A DNA stretch of 22,257 nucleotides, from NCBI GenBank assembly GCA_934661165.1, contig CAKUJB010000018.1, forward strand, positions 1-22,257. The letters run 5' to 3'. The notes beneath the pieces were generated by a model, which worked only from the letters and a program-made list of their open reading frames with translations, ran no database searches and had not been told where the DNA came from. Position 1 is the first letter of the stretch. Each line of letters opens with the position of its first letter. Shown here one piece after another: positions 1 to 6,716 of the stretch. The stretch is from an uncultured Microbacteriaceae bacterium (GTDB taxonomy: Bacteria > Actinomycetota > Actinomycetes > Actinomycetales > Microbacteriaceae). The translations under genes and the position numbers were made by a program.

Positions 1-567
1 CTGTACAACGAGTCGTACTGGCAGTATCTCAACCAGATGTTCGCCGAGCTCTTCCGCGCGACCCCCTCGACCCGGACGGCCTTCCTGCTTGCCGACGACT
101 ACTACGGTTTCGACCCGGCGACCGGCTGGTCGGACAACATGATGGACGCGTTCACCGCGATCAACTGCCTCGACTACGCGGTCGAGCGCGACCTCGACGT
201 CATCGCCGCGCAGGACGAGGCCATCCGCCAGGCCGCGCCCACGCTGAGCGACTGGTGGCCCGTCCAGGTCGACCCGGTGTGCGGCCAGTGGCCGTACAAG
301 TTCGACGGCCCCGAGCCGCACCTCATCACGGGGGAGGGCGTGGACCACCCCATCCTCGTCGTGTCGACGACGGGCGACCCCGCGACCCCGTACGAATGGG
401 GTGTCCGCGTCGCGAACGCACTCCGGACCGGCGCCCTGGTCACCTATGTCGGCGAGGGGCACACCGCGTACGGCGCGTCGGCGGCGAGCTGCATCATCGA
501 CGTCGTCGACCGTTACCTCCTCACCGGCGAGGCACCCGCGACCGACCCGCGATGCCAGCCGGACTGA
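1..567 (+). CDS. TAP-like alpha/beta hydrolase, C-terminal part (5' truncated by window)
   Basis: The reading frame is open from base 1, so only the last 188 residues of a longer protein are visible. The C-terminal part reads HPILVVSTTGDPATPYEWG followed by a GHTAYG stretch. This matches the C-terminal TAP-like domain of actinobacterial tripeptidyl aminopeptidase/proteinase-type alpha/beta hydrolases, supplying the catalytic Asp (in GDPATP) and His (in GHTAYG). The nucleophile serine and any signal peptide would lie upstream of the window. Such proteins are usually secreted or lipoprotein peptidases/esterases; that localisation is family knowledge, not seen here. The cysteine in SCIIDVVDRYL and the CQPD tail are common at the end of this family. 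The gene ends 132 bp before the tRNA and is not obviously linked to the catabolic genes. Family assignment is good; substrate is unknown. Confidence 0.8.
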   Translation: MYNESYWQYLNQMFAELFRATPSTRTAFLLADDYYGFDPATGWSDNMMDAFTAINCLDYAVERDLDVIAAQDEAIRQAAPTLSDWWPVQVDPVCGQWPYKFDGPEPHLITGEGVDHPILVVSTTGDPATPYEWGVRVANALRTGALVTYVGEGHTAYGASAASCIIDVVDRYLLTGEAPATDPRCQPD

Positions 568-662
568 GGCGCGCGGCGGACTGATCCGGCGCGGTGCCGG
601 CGCGAGCGGTGCGCGAGCGGTGGCGAGCCAGGAATGCGCACGGCGCCGCGCGCGGCGTCCGC

Positions 663-668
663 TAGACT
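663..668 (+). promoter_or_regulatory. Candidate -10 element of the tRNA-Thr promoter
   Basis: TAGACT lies 31 bases before the tRNA and matches the actinobacterial TANNNT -10 pattern. It is one of few AT-containing hexamers in a very GC-rich leader. No convincing -35 hexamer sits 16-18 bases upstream, so the call is tentative. Bases 568-662 show nothing else I can support. Confidence 0.35.
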
Positions 669-699
669 GTCCTGCGGTCCGCGCGCCGGTGCGGACCAC

Positions 700-772
700 G
701 CCGCCCTAGCTCAGTCGGCAGAGCGATTCACTCGTAATGAATAGGTCGGGAGTTCGATTCTCCCGGGCGGCA
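700..772 (+). tRNA. tRNA-Thr (anticodon CGU)
   Basis: A complete cloverleaf folds by eye. The acceptor stem is GCCGCCC (700-706) with GGGCGGC (765-771) and discriminator A772. The D arm is GCTC/GAGC, the anticodon stem ATTCA (726-730) with TGAAT (738-742), and the T arm GGGAG-TTCGATT-CTCCC (748-764). The anticodon loop CTCGTAA places CGT at 733-735, which reads ACG (Thr). The 3' CCA is only partly matched in the DNA (ACC then G), so CCA is probably added after transcription. The kinase gene starts 25 bp downstream. No duplicated tRNA 3' end was seen in the window, so there is no sign of an integrated element. Confidence 0.95.
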
Positions 773-797
773 CCGGATCGACCGGATCGGGAGACCC

Positions 798-1658
798 ATG
801 CTCGTCGTGATCGGTGACCTCGTCGAGGATGTCGTCGCCTGGCGCGGTGCGGGCGCCACGGGACGACTCGAAGTCGGCACCGACAACGCGGCCCGCATCA
901 CCCGCAGCCGCGGGGGCAGCGGCGCGAACGTCGCAGCTGCGGCGGCGCGCCGGATGCCGACCCGCTTCATCGGCCGCGTCGGCGCCGACGCGCTCGGCGA
1001 GGAGCTCACCCGCGCGCTCGCGGCTGCGGACGTCGACGTCCGGGCGCAGCGCGAAGGCGTCACGGGCACGATCGTCGTCCTCGTCGACGGGGATGGGGAG
1101 CGGACCTTCGTCACCGACCGTGGCGCGGCCGCCGAGCTCGGCCCCATCGATCCCGCGTGGCTCGCGGGGGCGGATGCGCTCCACCTCCCGCTCTACGGCC
1201 TCGTCGAGCCCGGGTCGCGAGCGGCCTGTCTGGCGGCCGCCGCGCTCGTGCGCGAGGCCGGCGGGTTCGTGAGCGTCGACCTGTCCTCCACCGCGGCGAT
1301 CCGTGACATCGGCGCGACGACGCTGCACGAGCTCCTCCGCGAGCTGCGCGCCGCCGTCGTCCTCGCGAACGCCGCGGAGGCCGGCGCCGCGGCCCTCGAC
1401 GCCTTCCCGGCGGCCCCGGACGTCGCGCTCGTCATCAAGCGCGGCGCCGAGCCCGTGCAGCTGCGCGTCGGCGGCAGGCTCGCCTCGGTGCCGGTCCCGC
1501 GGATCGACGCGGTGCGGGACACGACGGGCGCGGGCGACGCATTCGCCGCCGGCTATCTCGCGGCCCGGATCGCGGGACACGACCACGAGGCATGCGCGGC
1601 CGAGGGCATCGCGCTGGCCTCGCGCGCGCTGCGCCTCCCGGGTGCCGCGCTCGGCTGA
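798..1658 (+). CDS. PfkB-family carbohydrate kinase (ribokinase-like)
   Basis: A 286-residue protein, typical for this family, predicted to phosphorylate a sugar or nucleoside with ATP in the cytoplasm. The N-terminal glycine-rich substrate region is RGGSGANVAAAAAR (residues 38-51), followed by GRVGADALGEEL. The C-terminal PfkB signature is DTTGAGDAFAAGYL, with the anion hole GAG and catalytic base Asp247. ATG at 798 is preceded by GGGAG at a suitable distance. The gene begins right after the tRNA and ends in a convergent, gene-free region, so it is probably a single-gene unit, possibly co-transcribed with the tRNA. The substrate cannot be deduced; no aromatic-catabolism gene neighbours it directly. 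Confidence 0.88.
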   Translation: MLVVIGDLVEDVVAWRGAGATGRLEVGTDNAARITRSRGGSGANVAAAAARRMPTRFIGRVGADALGEELTRALAAADVDVRAQREGVTGTIVVLVDGDGERTFVTDRGAAAELGPIDPAWLAGADALHLPLYGLVEPGSRAACLAAAALVREAGGFVSVDLSSTAAIRDIGATTLHELLRELRAAVVLANAAEAGAAALDAFPAAPDVALVIKRGAEPVQLRVGGRLASVPVPRIDAVRDTTGAGDAFAAGYLAARIAGHDHEACAAEGIALASRALRLPGAALG

Positions 1659-1746
1659 GGCGTCGGCGGGTGCCGGGACCGGCTGCGCCGTCCGCGGGTG
1701 TCCCGGTCGGTGCCCCGCGAACGACCGAGCGAGCCTGCGGCCCGGG

Positions 1747-1813
1747 TGCTGGGATTCCGCCCGGGTGCTGGCCACCGCATCGAGATTCCCAGCACCCGGG
1801 CGGAAACCCAGCA
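1747..1813. repeat. Large palindrome A: 25-nt arms, 17-nt loop
   Basis: The arm at 1747-1771 (TGCTGGGATTCCGCCCGGGT followed by GCTGG) is the reverse complement of 1789-1813 except for one mismatch (A1754 against the other arm). The loop is 1772-1788. CCCGGGTGCTGG is also directly repeated at 1741-1752 and 1760-1771. It sits between the convergent kinase and lysR genes and could act as a bidirectional terminator, although no T tract flanks it. Confidence 0.85.
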
Positions 1814-1855
1814 TCTGACCGGGCAGCACGTCGCCGCCGACCCGGCGCGCGCCGA

Positions 1856-1871
1856 CCCGGCACGTGCCGGG
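1856..1871. repeat. Perfect 16-bp palindrome
   Basis: CCCGGCACGTGCCGGG reads identically on both strands with no spacer. It lies between palindromes A and B in the same gene-free region. It could be a protein-binding site or simply part of a GC-rich terminator zone; no adjacent promoter supports a specific role. Confidence 0.6.
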
Positions 1872-1927
1872 CGGACTCCCGCCCCATCCGCGAGTACCTG
1901 CTCGGCGCCCTCGGCGCCGACGCGAGA

Positions 1928-1994
1928 GCAGGATGAATGCGCGACAGCAGGATGCATTCGGTGCTTCGGTCCTGCCGTCGCGCATTCATCCTGC
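1928..1994. repeat. Large palindrome B: 25-nt arms, 17-nt loop (same sequence family as C)
   Basis: The arm at 1928-1952 starts GCAGGATGAATGCGCGACAG and continues CAGGA. It pairs with 1970-1994 with one mismatch, leaving a 17-nt loop (1953-1969). Its core ATGCGCGACARCAGGA recurs in the palindrome at 8566-8632. The total length is 67 nt, as for palindromes A and C. It lies between convergent genes. Confidence 0.88.
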
Positions 1995-2040
1995 CGCCGG
2001 GAGCCGCAGCGGGCCGTGTGGGTCGCGTCAGGCGCGCGCA

Positions 2041-2147
2041 CAGCCCGCCGCGCAGCCCGCAGCCCCCCGCGCGGCCCACCGCTCAGCCCGTCCCTCAGCC
2101 CGCTCAGCCCACCGCGCAGCCCGCCCGCTCAGCCCCCCGCGCGGCCC
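2041..2147. repeat. Degenerate C-rich tandem repeats overlapping the 3' end of lysR
   Basis: Units of the form CTCAGCCC or CGCAGCCC recur every roughly 10-25 bases, for example CTCAGCCC at 2082, 2094, 2103 and 2128. The 18-mer CAGCCCCCCGCGCGGCCC occurs at 2060-2077 and again at 2130-2147. The second copy encodes the last residues and stop of LysR, so the stop region appears to have been copied downstream. On the lysR strand each CTCAGCCC unit contains a TGA. Confidence 0.7.
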
Positions 2148-3043
2148 CCGAGCGACTCGAGGCAGTACTCCCAGAAGGCGGCCGCCCGGCGGGTGAGCTG
2201 CGCGCCGCGGGAGCGGGCGATGACGATGACGTCGGGCGCGATGAGGTCGCTGACCGGGACCGCGACGACGCCGTCGGGGGCGACGCGGCCGTCGAGGCGC
2301 CGGCCCTGCACGACGAGCGTGTAGCCGAAGCCGCGGGCGACGAGGGCGCGGATGATCGCCATGTTGCGGCTGCGGAATCGGACCTTCGGCGCGATGCCGA
2401 TCGAGCGCAGCGCCTGGAGGACGAACTCGCGTCCGGGCTCGGCGTCGATGAGCAGGAGCGGCTCGTCCGCGACCTCGTGCAGGCTCACCGGGTCTCCGCC
2501 GGCGAGCCGGTGCCCGGCCGGTACGAGCAGGTGCGGCTCGGGACGCGCGGCGACGGCGTAGTCCATCGCCGGGGTCACCGCGGCCTCGAACATGATCGCG
2601 AGCTCGGCTCGGCCGGTCTCCAGGGCGGTCGCGAGCTCCTGGCGGTTGCCGTCGAGGAAGTCGATGTCGATCGTCGGGTAGCGCTCCGTGAAGCCGCGCA
2701 GCAGCCGCGGCAGCAGCGAGGGCGCGAGCACGTCGAAGCACGCGATCGTGAGCGGCCCCTCGAGCTCGTCCTGCAGGTGCTGCGCGGCGCTGCTGATCTC
2801 GTCGGCGTCGGCGAGCAGCTGCCGCGCCATGGGCAGCAGGCTGCGGCCGGTGTCGGTGAGCCCGAGCCCCTTGCCGCGCCGCCGGACGAAGAGCTGCGCG
2901 CCGAGCGCGGCCTCGAGCTCGGCGAGCGCGGAGGACATCGCCGACTGGGAGACGAACATCTCCTCGGCGGCTGCCTGCGTCGTCCCGGCGGCCGCGGCGG
3001 CGGTGAAGTAGCGCAGCTGGCGCAGGGTGAACTCTCCCGGCAT
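2129..3043 (-). CDS. LysR-type transcriptional regulator
   Basis: A 304-residue protein of usual LysR length. The N-terminal winged helix-turn-helix is FTLRQLRYFTAAAAAG through SQSAMSSALAELEAALG, followed by the typical LFVRRRGKGLGLTDTGR turn. The rest is a type 2 periplasmic-binding-like effector domain (from about residue 90, ending YCLESLGGRAGG). I chose the ATG at 3043 because the protein then begins at the usual position for the HTH and a strong AGGAGAGGAG ribosome site precedes it; the frame is open further upstream but without family similarity. It is divergent from the acyl-CoA dehydrogenase operon with a 118-bp shared control region, so it most likely regulates that operon in response to a pathway intermediate. 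The effector is unknown. Confidence 0.9.
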   Translation of the reverse strand: MPGEFTLRQLRYFTAAAAAGTTQAAAEEMFVSQSAMSSALAELEAALGAQLFVRRRGKGLGLTDTGRSLLPMARQLLADADEISSAAQHLQDELEGPLTIACFDVLAPSLLPRLLRGFTERYPTIDIDFLDGNRQELATALETGRAELAIMFEAAVTPAMDYAVAARPEPHLLVPAGHRLAGGDPVSLHEVADEPLLLIDAEPGREFVLQALRSIGIAPKVRFRSRNMAIIRALVARGFGYTLVVQGRRLDGRVAPDGVVAVPVSDLIAPDVIVIARSRGAQLTRRAAAFWEYCLESLGGRAGG

Positions 3044-3056
3044 CGACCGCTCCTCT

Positions 3057-3106
3057 CCTGTATCGGGTTTCCAGGTATGTGAGCACGAACATATCTGTTT
3101 TACAGG
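3057..3106. promoter_or_regulatory. Divergent control region with dyads, likely LysR operator
   Basis: The 118-bp gap between lysR and the acyl-CoA dehydrogenase gene contains the most AT-rich island nearby. It holds two nested dyads: TATGT (3076-3080) with ACATA (3089-3093), and CCTGTA (3057-3062) with TACAGG (3101-3106). LysR proteins generally bind interrupted dyads of this kind between divergent genes. The spacing does not give a strictly symmetric T-N11-A box, so the exact operator is uncertain, and I do not see an unambiguous -35/-10 pair. Confidence 0.45.
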
Positions 3107-3161
3107 ACCCTCATGCCGGGGGATAGTGAAGACGGCCATCACGCCCGACGAAGGAGTTCGC

Positions 3162-4322
3162 ATGACCGCCGACGCCCCAATGCTCTTCACGGCAGCACAC
3201 GAGCGGCTCCGCGCCGACGTCCGGGCCTGGGGCGAGACCTACGCCGACGGCTACCTCGAGCGCGCGCTCAGCCTCGACTTCTTCTGGGACCTCTACCGCG
3301 AGACCGGCGCCCGCGGCTACCTCGGGATGACCGTGCCGACCGCCGACGGCGGCCGGGGCGCGACCGCCGTCGAGGCCGGCATCGTCATCGAGGAGGTGAG
3401 TCGCGCCGACTTCAACCTCGGCTTCGCCCTCTTCGGCGCCTACTCGGCGAACCAGCTCCTGTCGATGTTCGCGACCGACGCGATCAAGGAGCAGTGGCTC
3501 GCGCCGGCCCTCCGCGGCGAGCAGGCGATCGGCTTCGCGCTCACCGAGCCGGGCGCGGGCTCCGACTCGCGGAACATCCAGACGCGCGCGACGAAGGTCG
3601 ACGGCGGCTGGCGCATCACGGGGCAGAAGGCCTCCTCGGGCTTCACCGTCGTCGCCGGCGCGACCATCGTGTGGACCCGGACGAGCGACGACCCCCGCCG
3701 CGGCATCACGCCGTTCCTCGTCCCGCTCGACAGCGAGGGCATCACGCGCGAGCGCATCCCGAACTACGGCTTCCGCCCGACCGGCCGCGGGATGATCGGC
3801 CTTCAGGATGTCTTCGTCACCGACGAGCAGCTGCTCGGCGAGGTCGGCGAGGGCTTCACGAAGATCGCGAACTCCTTCGACTTCACCCGCGCGATGATCG
3901 CCCTCGAGGCGACGGGCGCTGCCGACCGCGCGCTCGAGGAGACGATCGCGTACGTGTCGGAGCGCGAGACCTTCGGCGAGGTGCTCGCCACCCGCCAGGG
4001 CGTCACCTTCCCGATCGCCGAGCACGCGACCCGCATCGAGGCCGCGCGCCTCCTCGCCTACAGCGTCCTCGCGAAGTCGGACGCCGGCGTCCCCTTCACG
4101 AAGGAGGCGTCGATGGCGAAGTGGTTCGCGACGGAGGCGGCGACGAATGCGGTGCGCGACATGATCGTGCTGCACGGCTACCGCGGCTACTCGAATGACC
4201 TGCCCCTCATGCAGCTCATGCGCGACCTGCAGGGCCTGGAGATCGCCGAGGGCGCGACGCAGATCCAGAAGCTCATCATCAGCCGCGAGATCTTCGGCCG
4301 CGCGAGCGGCGGCCGGCGCTGA
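3162..4322 (+). CDS. Acyl-CoA dehydrogenase
   Basis: A 386-residue FAD-dependent acyl-CoA dehydrogenase, predicted to introduce an alpha,beta double bond into an acyl-CoA and pass electrons to ETF. Visible landmarks are the FAD/substrate segment FALTEPGAGSDS (125-136), the ITGQKASSG strand (152-160), the middle-domain ERIPNYGFRPTGRG, the RETFGEVLATRQG helix region, and the C-terminal IAEGATQIQKLIISREIFG with catalytic-position Glu363. ATG 3162 is preceded by AAGGAG (3151-3156); the longer open frame upstream overlaps the lysR promoter and is rejected. It is the first gene of a five-gene operon and is divergent from lysR. It could also serve the phenylpropanoid cluster downstream, since Corynebacterium phd includes an acyl-CoA dehydrogenase for saturated side chains, but the local operon is the simpler partner. 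Confidence 0.93.
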   Translation: MTADAPMLFTAAHERLRADVRAWGETYADGYLERALSLDFFWDLYRETGARGYLGMTVPTADGGRGATAVEAGIVIEEVSRADFNLGFALFGAYSANQLLSMFATDAIKEQWLAPALRGEQAIGFALTEPGAGSDSRNIQTRATKVDGGWRITGQKASSGFTVVAGATIVWTRTSDDPRRGITPFLVPLDSEGITRERIPNYGFRPTGRGMIGLQDVFVTDEQLLGEVGEGFTKIANSFDFTRAMIALEATGAADRALEETIAYVSERETFGEVLATRQGVTFPIAEHATRIEAARLLAYSVLAKSDAGVPFTKEASMAKWFATEAATNAVRDMIVLHGYRGYSNDLPLMQLMRDLQGLEIAEGATQIQKLIISREIFGRASGGRR

Positions 4323-4371
4323 GCATGCCCACCCCACCCCGATCCGGCGTTCGATGAGGAGCCCCAGGACC

Positions 4372-5949
4372 ATGCGCATGATCGACAACTTCGACCAGGG
4401 CCTCGAGACGGCCGGCCCCGACGCCCCGTTCCTCATCGACGCCGCGACCGGGCAGGTCACGACGTACGGCGCGGTCGATGCGTTCACCCACCGCTTCGCC
4501 CACGCCGTCGAGGCGCGCGGACTCGGCGAGGGCGGCCGGATCGGGCTCATCTCGCGCAACAGCGTGCTCATGTACGAGGTCATGCTCGGCATCTACCGAT
4601 CGAATGCGGTGCTCGTCCCGATCAACTCGCGCTCGGGCTCCGAGGAGGCGCTCGAGCTCGTCCGCCGGTTCGAGGCGAGCGCCCTGTTCTACGACCCCGA
4701 GGAGCAGCAGGAGGTGGTCGACCTCGTCGCCGCAGCCGACGACCTCGACGTCGAGCTCGTCCCGCTCACGCGCGCCGCGGTCGACGCGTGGATCGGCGAG
4801 CAGCCGGACCGCGGATTCGTCAACACCGGTGACGACGAGACCTGGAGCGAGCTGCGCACGACCGGCGGCACGACCGGCTTCCCGAAGGGCATCCCCTTCA
4901 CGAACCGCACCGCCGACTACATCGCGAGCTCGCTGCAGACGCTCGCGCCGTTCGTCCCGTCGGCGCGCTCGCCGCGGCCGATGTACCTCGCGACCGCGCC
5001 GCTCAGCCACGCCGCCGGGCACGCCGCGATCTACGCGCTGCGCGACGGCGCGACGATGGTCATCGTCGACTCCGCCCGGCCCGAGCGGATCCTCGAGCTC
5101 ATCCACCGCTACCAGGTGACGCTGCTCTGGCTGCCGCCGACCGTCGTCTATGGGCTCCTCGACGCCCCGACGCTCGGCGACCACGACTACTCGAGCCTGC
5201 AGCACATCATCTATGGCGCGTCGCCGATGTCGCCGATCAAGCTCGCCAAGGCGATCGACGCATTCGGTCCCGTGCTCTGCCAGGTGTACGGGCAGAACGA
5301 GACCGGCTTCCCGAACCTCTTCATGTCCGCCGCCGATCACCTCACGGACGGCGACCCGGCGAAGGGCATCGCGAGCGAGTTCCGGCTGTCCGCAGCCGGC
5401 CGGCGCAGCCCGGGCACCGACCTCGTCATCCTCGACGACGACCACAACCCGGTCGTCGTCGGGGAGACGGGGGAGATCGCGGTCGACTGCAGCGGCGTCA
5501 TGCCCGGCTACTACAACGACCCGGAGGCGACCGCCGCGTCCCGCCACGGCCGCTACCAGCTCACGGGCGACATGGGCTTCGAGGACGAGGACGGCTTCGT
5601 CCACATCGTCGACCGCAAGAAGGACATGATCGTCACGGGCGGCTTCAACGTCTACTCGGCGGAGGTCGAGCGCCGACTCCTCGCCTTCCCCGGCGTCACG
5701 GAGTGCGCCGTCTTCGGCGTCCCGGACGAGAAGTGGGGCGAGACGGTCACCGCGGTCATCGAGCAGGCGCCCGGCGTGACGGTCGACCTCGACGAGCTCC
5801 GGGAGTTCTGCCGCCGCGGCCTCGGCGGCGTGAAGACCCCGAAGCAGTTCCACGTCCGCGACGTCCTGCCCCGCTCCGGCGCGGGCAAGGTGCTCAAGCG
5901 GGAGCTGCGGGCAGAGTTCTGGCAGGATCACGAAAGGCAGGTCGGCTGA
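4372..5949 (+). CDS. AMP-dependent acyl-CoA ligase (class I adenylate-forming)
   Basis: A 525-residue acyl/aryl-CoA synthetase that would activate a carboxylic acid via an acyl-AMP. The P-loop motif is TTGGTTGFPKG (163-173), slightly unlike the usual YTSGTTGxPKG because SG is replaced by GG. Further motifs are YGQNETG (306-312), TGD (398-400), the hinge DRKKDMIVTGG and the C-terminal PRSGAGKVLKREL with catalytic Lys506. ATG 4372 follows AGGAG at 4357-4361; a second ATG at 4378 is an alternative. It lies 49 bp after the dehydrogenase and its stop overlaps the next start (TGATG), indicating translational coupling. The substrate is unknown. A second, unlike ligase at 12493-14040 belongs to the hydroxycinnamate cluster, so this one likely handles another acid. 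Confidence 0.92.
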   Translation: MRMIDNFDQGLETAGPDAPFLIDAATGQVTTYGAVDAFTHRFAHAVEARGLGEGGRIGLISRNSVLMYEVMLGIYRSNAVLVPINSRSGSEEALELVRRFEASALFYDPEEQQEVVDLVAAADDLDVELVPLTRAAVDAWIGEQPDRGFVNTGDDETWSELRTTGGTTGFPKGIPFTNRTADYIASSLQTLAPFVPSARSPRPMYLATAPLSHAAGHAAIYALRDGATMVIVDSARPERILELIHRYQVTLLWLPPTVVYGLLDAPTLGDHDYSSLQHIIYGASPMSPIKLAKAIDAFGPVLCQVYGQNETGFPNLFMSAADHLTDGDPAKGIASEFRLSAAGRRSPGTDLVILDDDHNPVVVGETGEIAVDCSGVMPGYYNDPEATAASRHGRYQLTGDMGFEDEDGFVHIVDRKKDMIVTGGFNVYSAEVERRLLAFPGVTECAVFGVPDEKWGETVTAVIEQAPGVTVDLDELREFCRRGLGGVKTPKQFHVRDVLPRSGAGKVLKRELRAEFWQDHERQVG

Positions 5950-6716
5950 TGACCACGGAGATCATCGCGTCGCGCACGGGCGACGTCCTCACCCTCACCC
6001 TCAACCGTCCGGAGGCGCTCAACGCCATCACCCCGGCGATGGTCGCGGGCATGAATGCGCGGCTCGACGAGGCGGCGACCGACGGCACCCGGGTCGTCGT
6101 CATCACCGGCGCGGGCCGGGGCTTCTGCGCCGGCGCGGACCTCCTCGCCGTCGGCGCGGACCCGGTCGGCTCGACGAAGTTCCTCGCCGACCTCCAGGCG
6201 CTGCTCGTCCGGATCGCCGCGTACCCGATGCCGGTCATCGCGGCGGTGAACGGCACCGCGATGGGCGGCGGCACCGAGCTCATCCTCGCCGCCGACTTCG
6301 CGATCGCCGCGGAGAGCGCGAAGGTCGGCGACGGCCACACGAATGTCGGGGTCATCCCCGGCGGCGGCGGCGCGACGATCCTGCCGCAGCGCGTCCCGCT
6401 CGCGATCGCGAAGTACGTCGTCTACACGGGCGACCGGCTCACGGCCCAGCAGTGGCTGCAGTACGGCCTCTTCGCCGAGGTCGTCCCCGACGCCGAGCTC
6501 CTCGACCGGGTCGCGGTCGTCGCCGGCCGACTCGCGGAGAAGAGCCCGCTCGGCCTCCGCGAGATCAAGGTGCTCATGTCGCAGGGTCCGCTCGACCACG
6601 CGACCGGTCTCGCCATGGAGCTCGAGGCGAGCAACCGCTACGCGTCGAGCGCCGACATGGCCGAGGGCCTCGCCGCGTTCGCGGAGAAGCGCAAGCCGAA
6701 GTTCACCGGGCAGTGA
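5949..6716 (+). CDS. Crotonase-family enzyme (enoyl-CoA hydratase/isomerase-like)
   Basis: A 255-residue crotonase-fold protein. The oxyanion-hole segments are GFCAGADL (59-65) and AMGGGTELILAAD (104-116). Glu110, in GGGTE, corresponds to the first catalytic Glu of rat enoyl-CoA hydratase (Glu144). At the second catalytic position (Glu164 in rat, before the GxIPGxGG loop) the sequence reads GHTNVGVIPGGGG, so His130 appears to replace Glu. That substitution occurs in other crotonase subfamilies and makes a simple hydratase assignment unsafe; isomerase, hydrolase or lyase chemistry is possible. The ATG overlaps the ligase stop by one base and the stop overlaps the next GTG by four bases. It acts on the CoA ester made by the preceding two enzymes. 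Confidence 0.88.
   Translation: MTTEIIASRTGDVLTLTLNRPEALNAITPAMVAGMNARLDEAATDGTRVVVITGAGRGFCAGADLLAVGADPVGSTKFLADLQALLVRIAAYPMPVIAAVNGTAMGGGTELILAADFAIAAESAKVGDGHTNVGVIPGGGGATILPQRVPLAIAKYVVYTGDRLTAQQWLQYGLFAEVVPDAELLDRVAVVAGRLAEKSPLGLREIKVLMSQGPLDHATGLAMELEASNRYASSADMAEGLAAFAEKRKPKFTGQ

Noticed and set aside
700..772. tRNA-Thr as an integration site of a mobile element
   Set aside because: No integrase gene and no repeat of the tRNA 3' end was seen in the window, and neighbouring gene composition is uniform.
1928..1994. CRISPR repeat or insertion-sequence end
   Set aside because: There is a single palindromic unit, no regular spacer array, no transposase gene and no target-site duplication visible.
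3044..3190. Longer LysR start at 3190
   Set aside because: The extra 49 residues would cover the divergent promoter and the start of the dehydrogenase gene and lack similarity to LysR N-termini. ATG 3043 has a strong ribosome site.
3111..4592. 493-codon minus-strand frame opposite the acyl-CoA dehydrogenase
   Set aside because: It is a shadow of a well-supported gene, it overlaps the lysR control region, and it shows no motif.
4279..5931. 550-codon minus-strand frame opposite the first CoA ligase
   Set aside because: The ligase on the plus strand has every family motif. The opposite frame is low-complexity Arg/Glu/Val-rich sequence without recognisable features.
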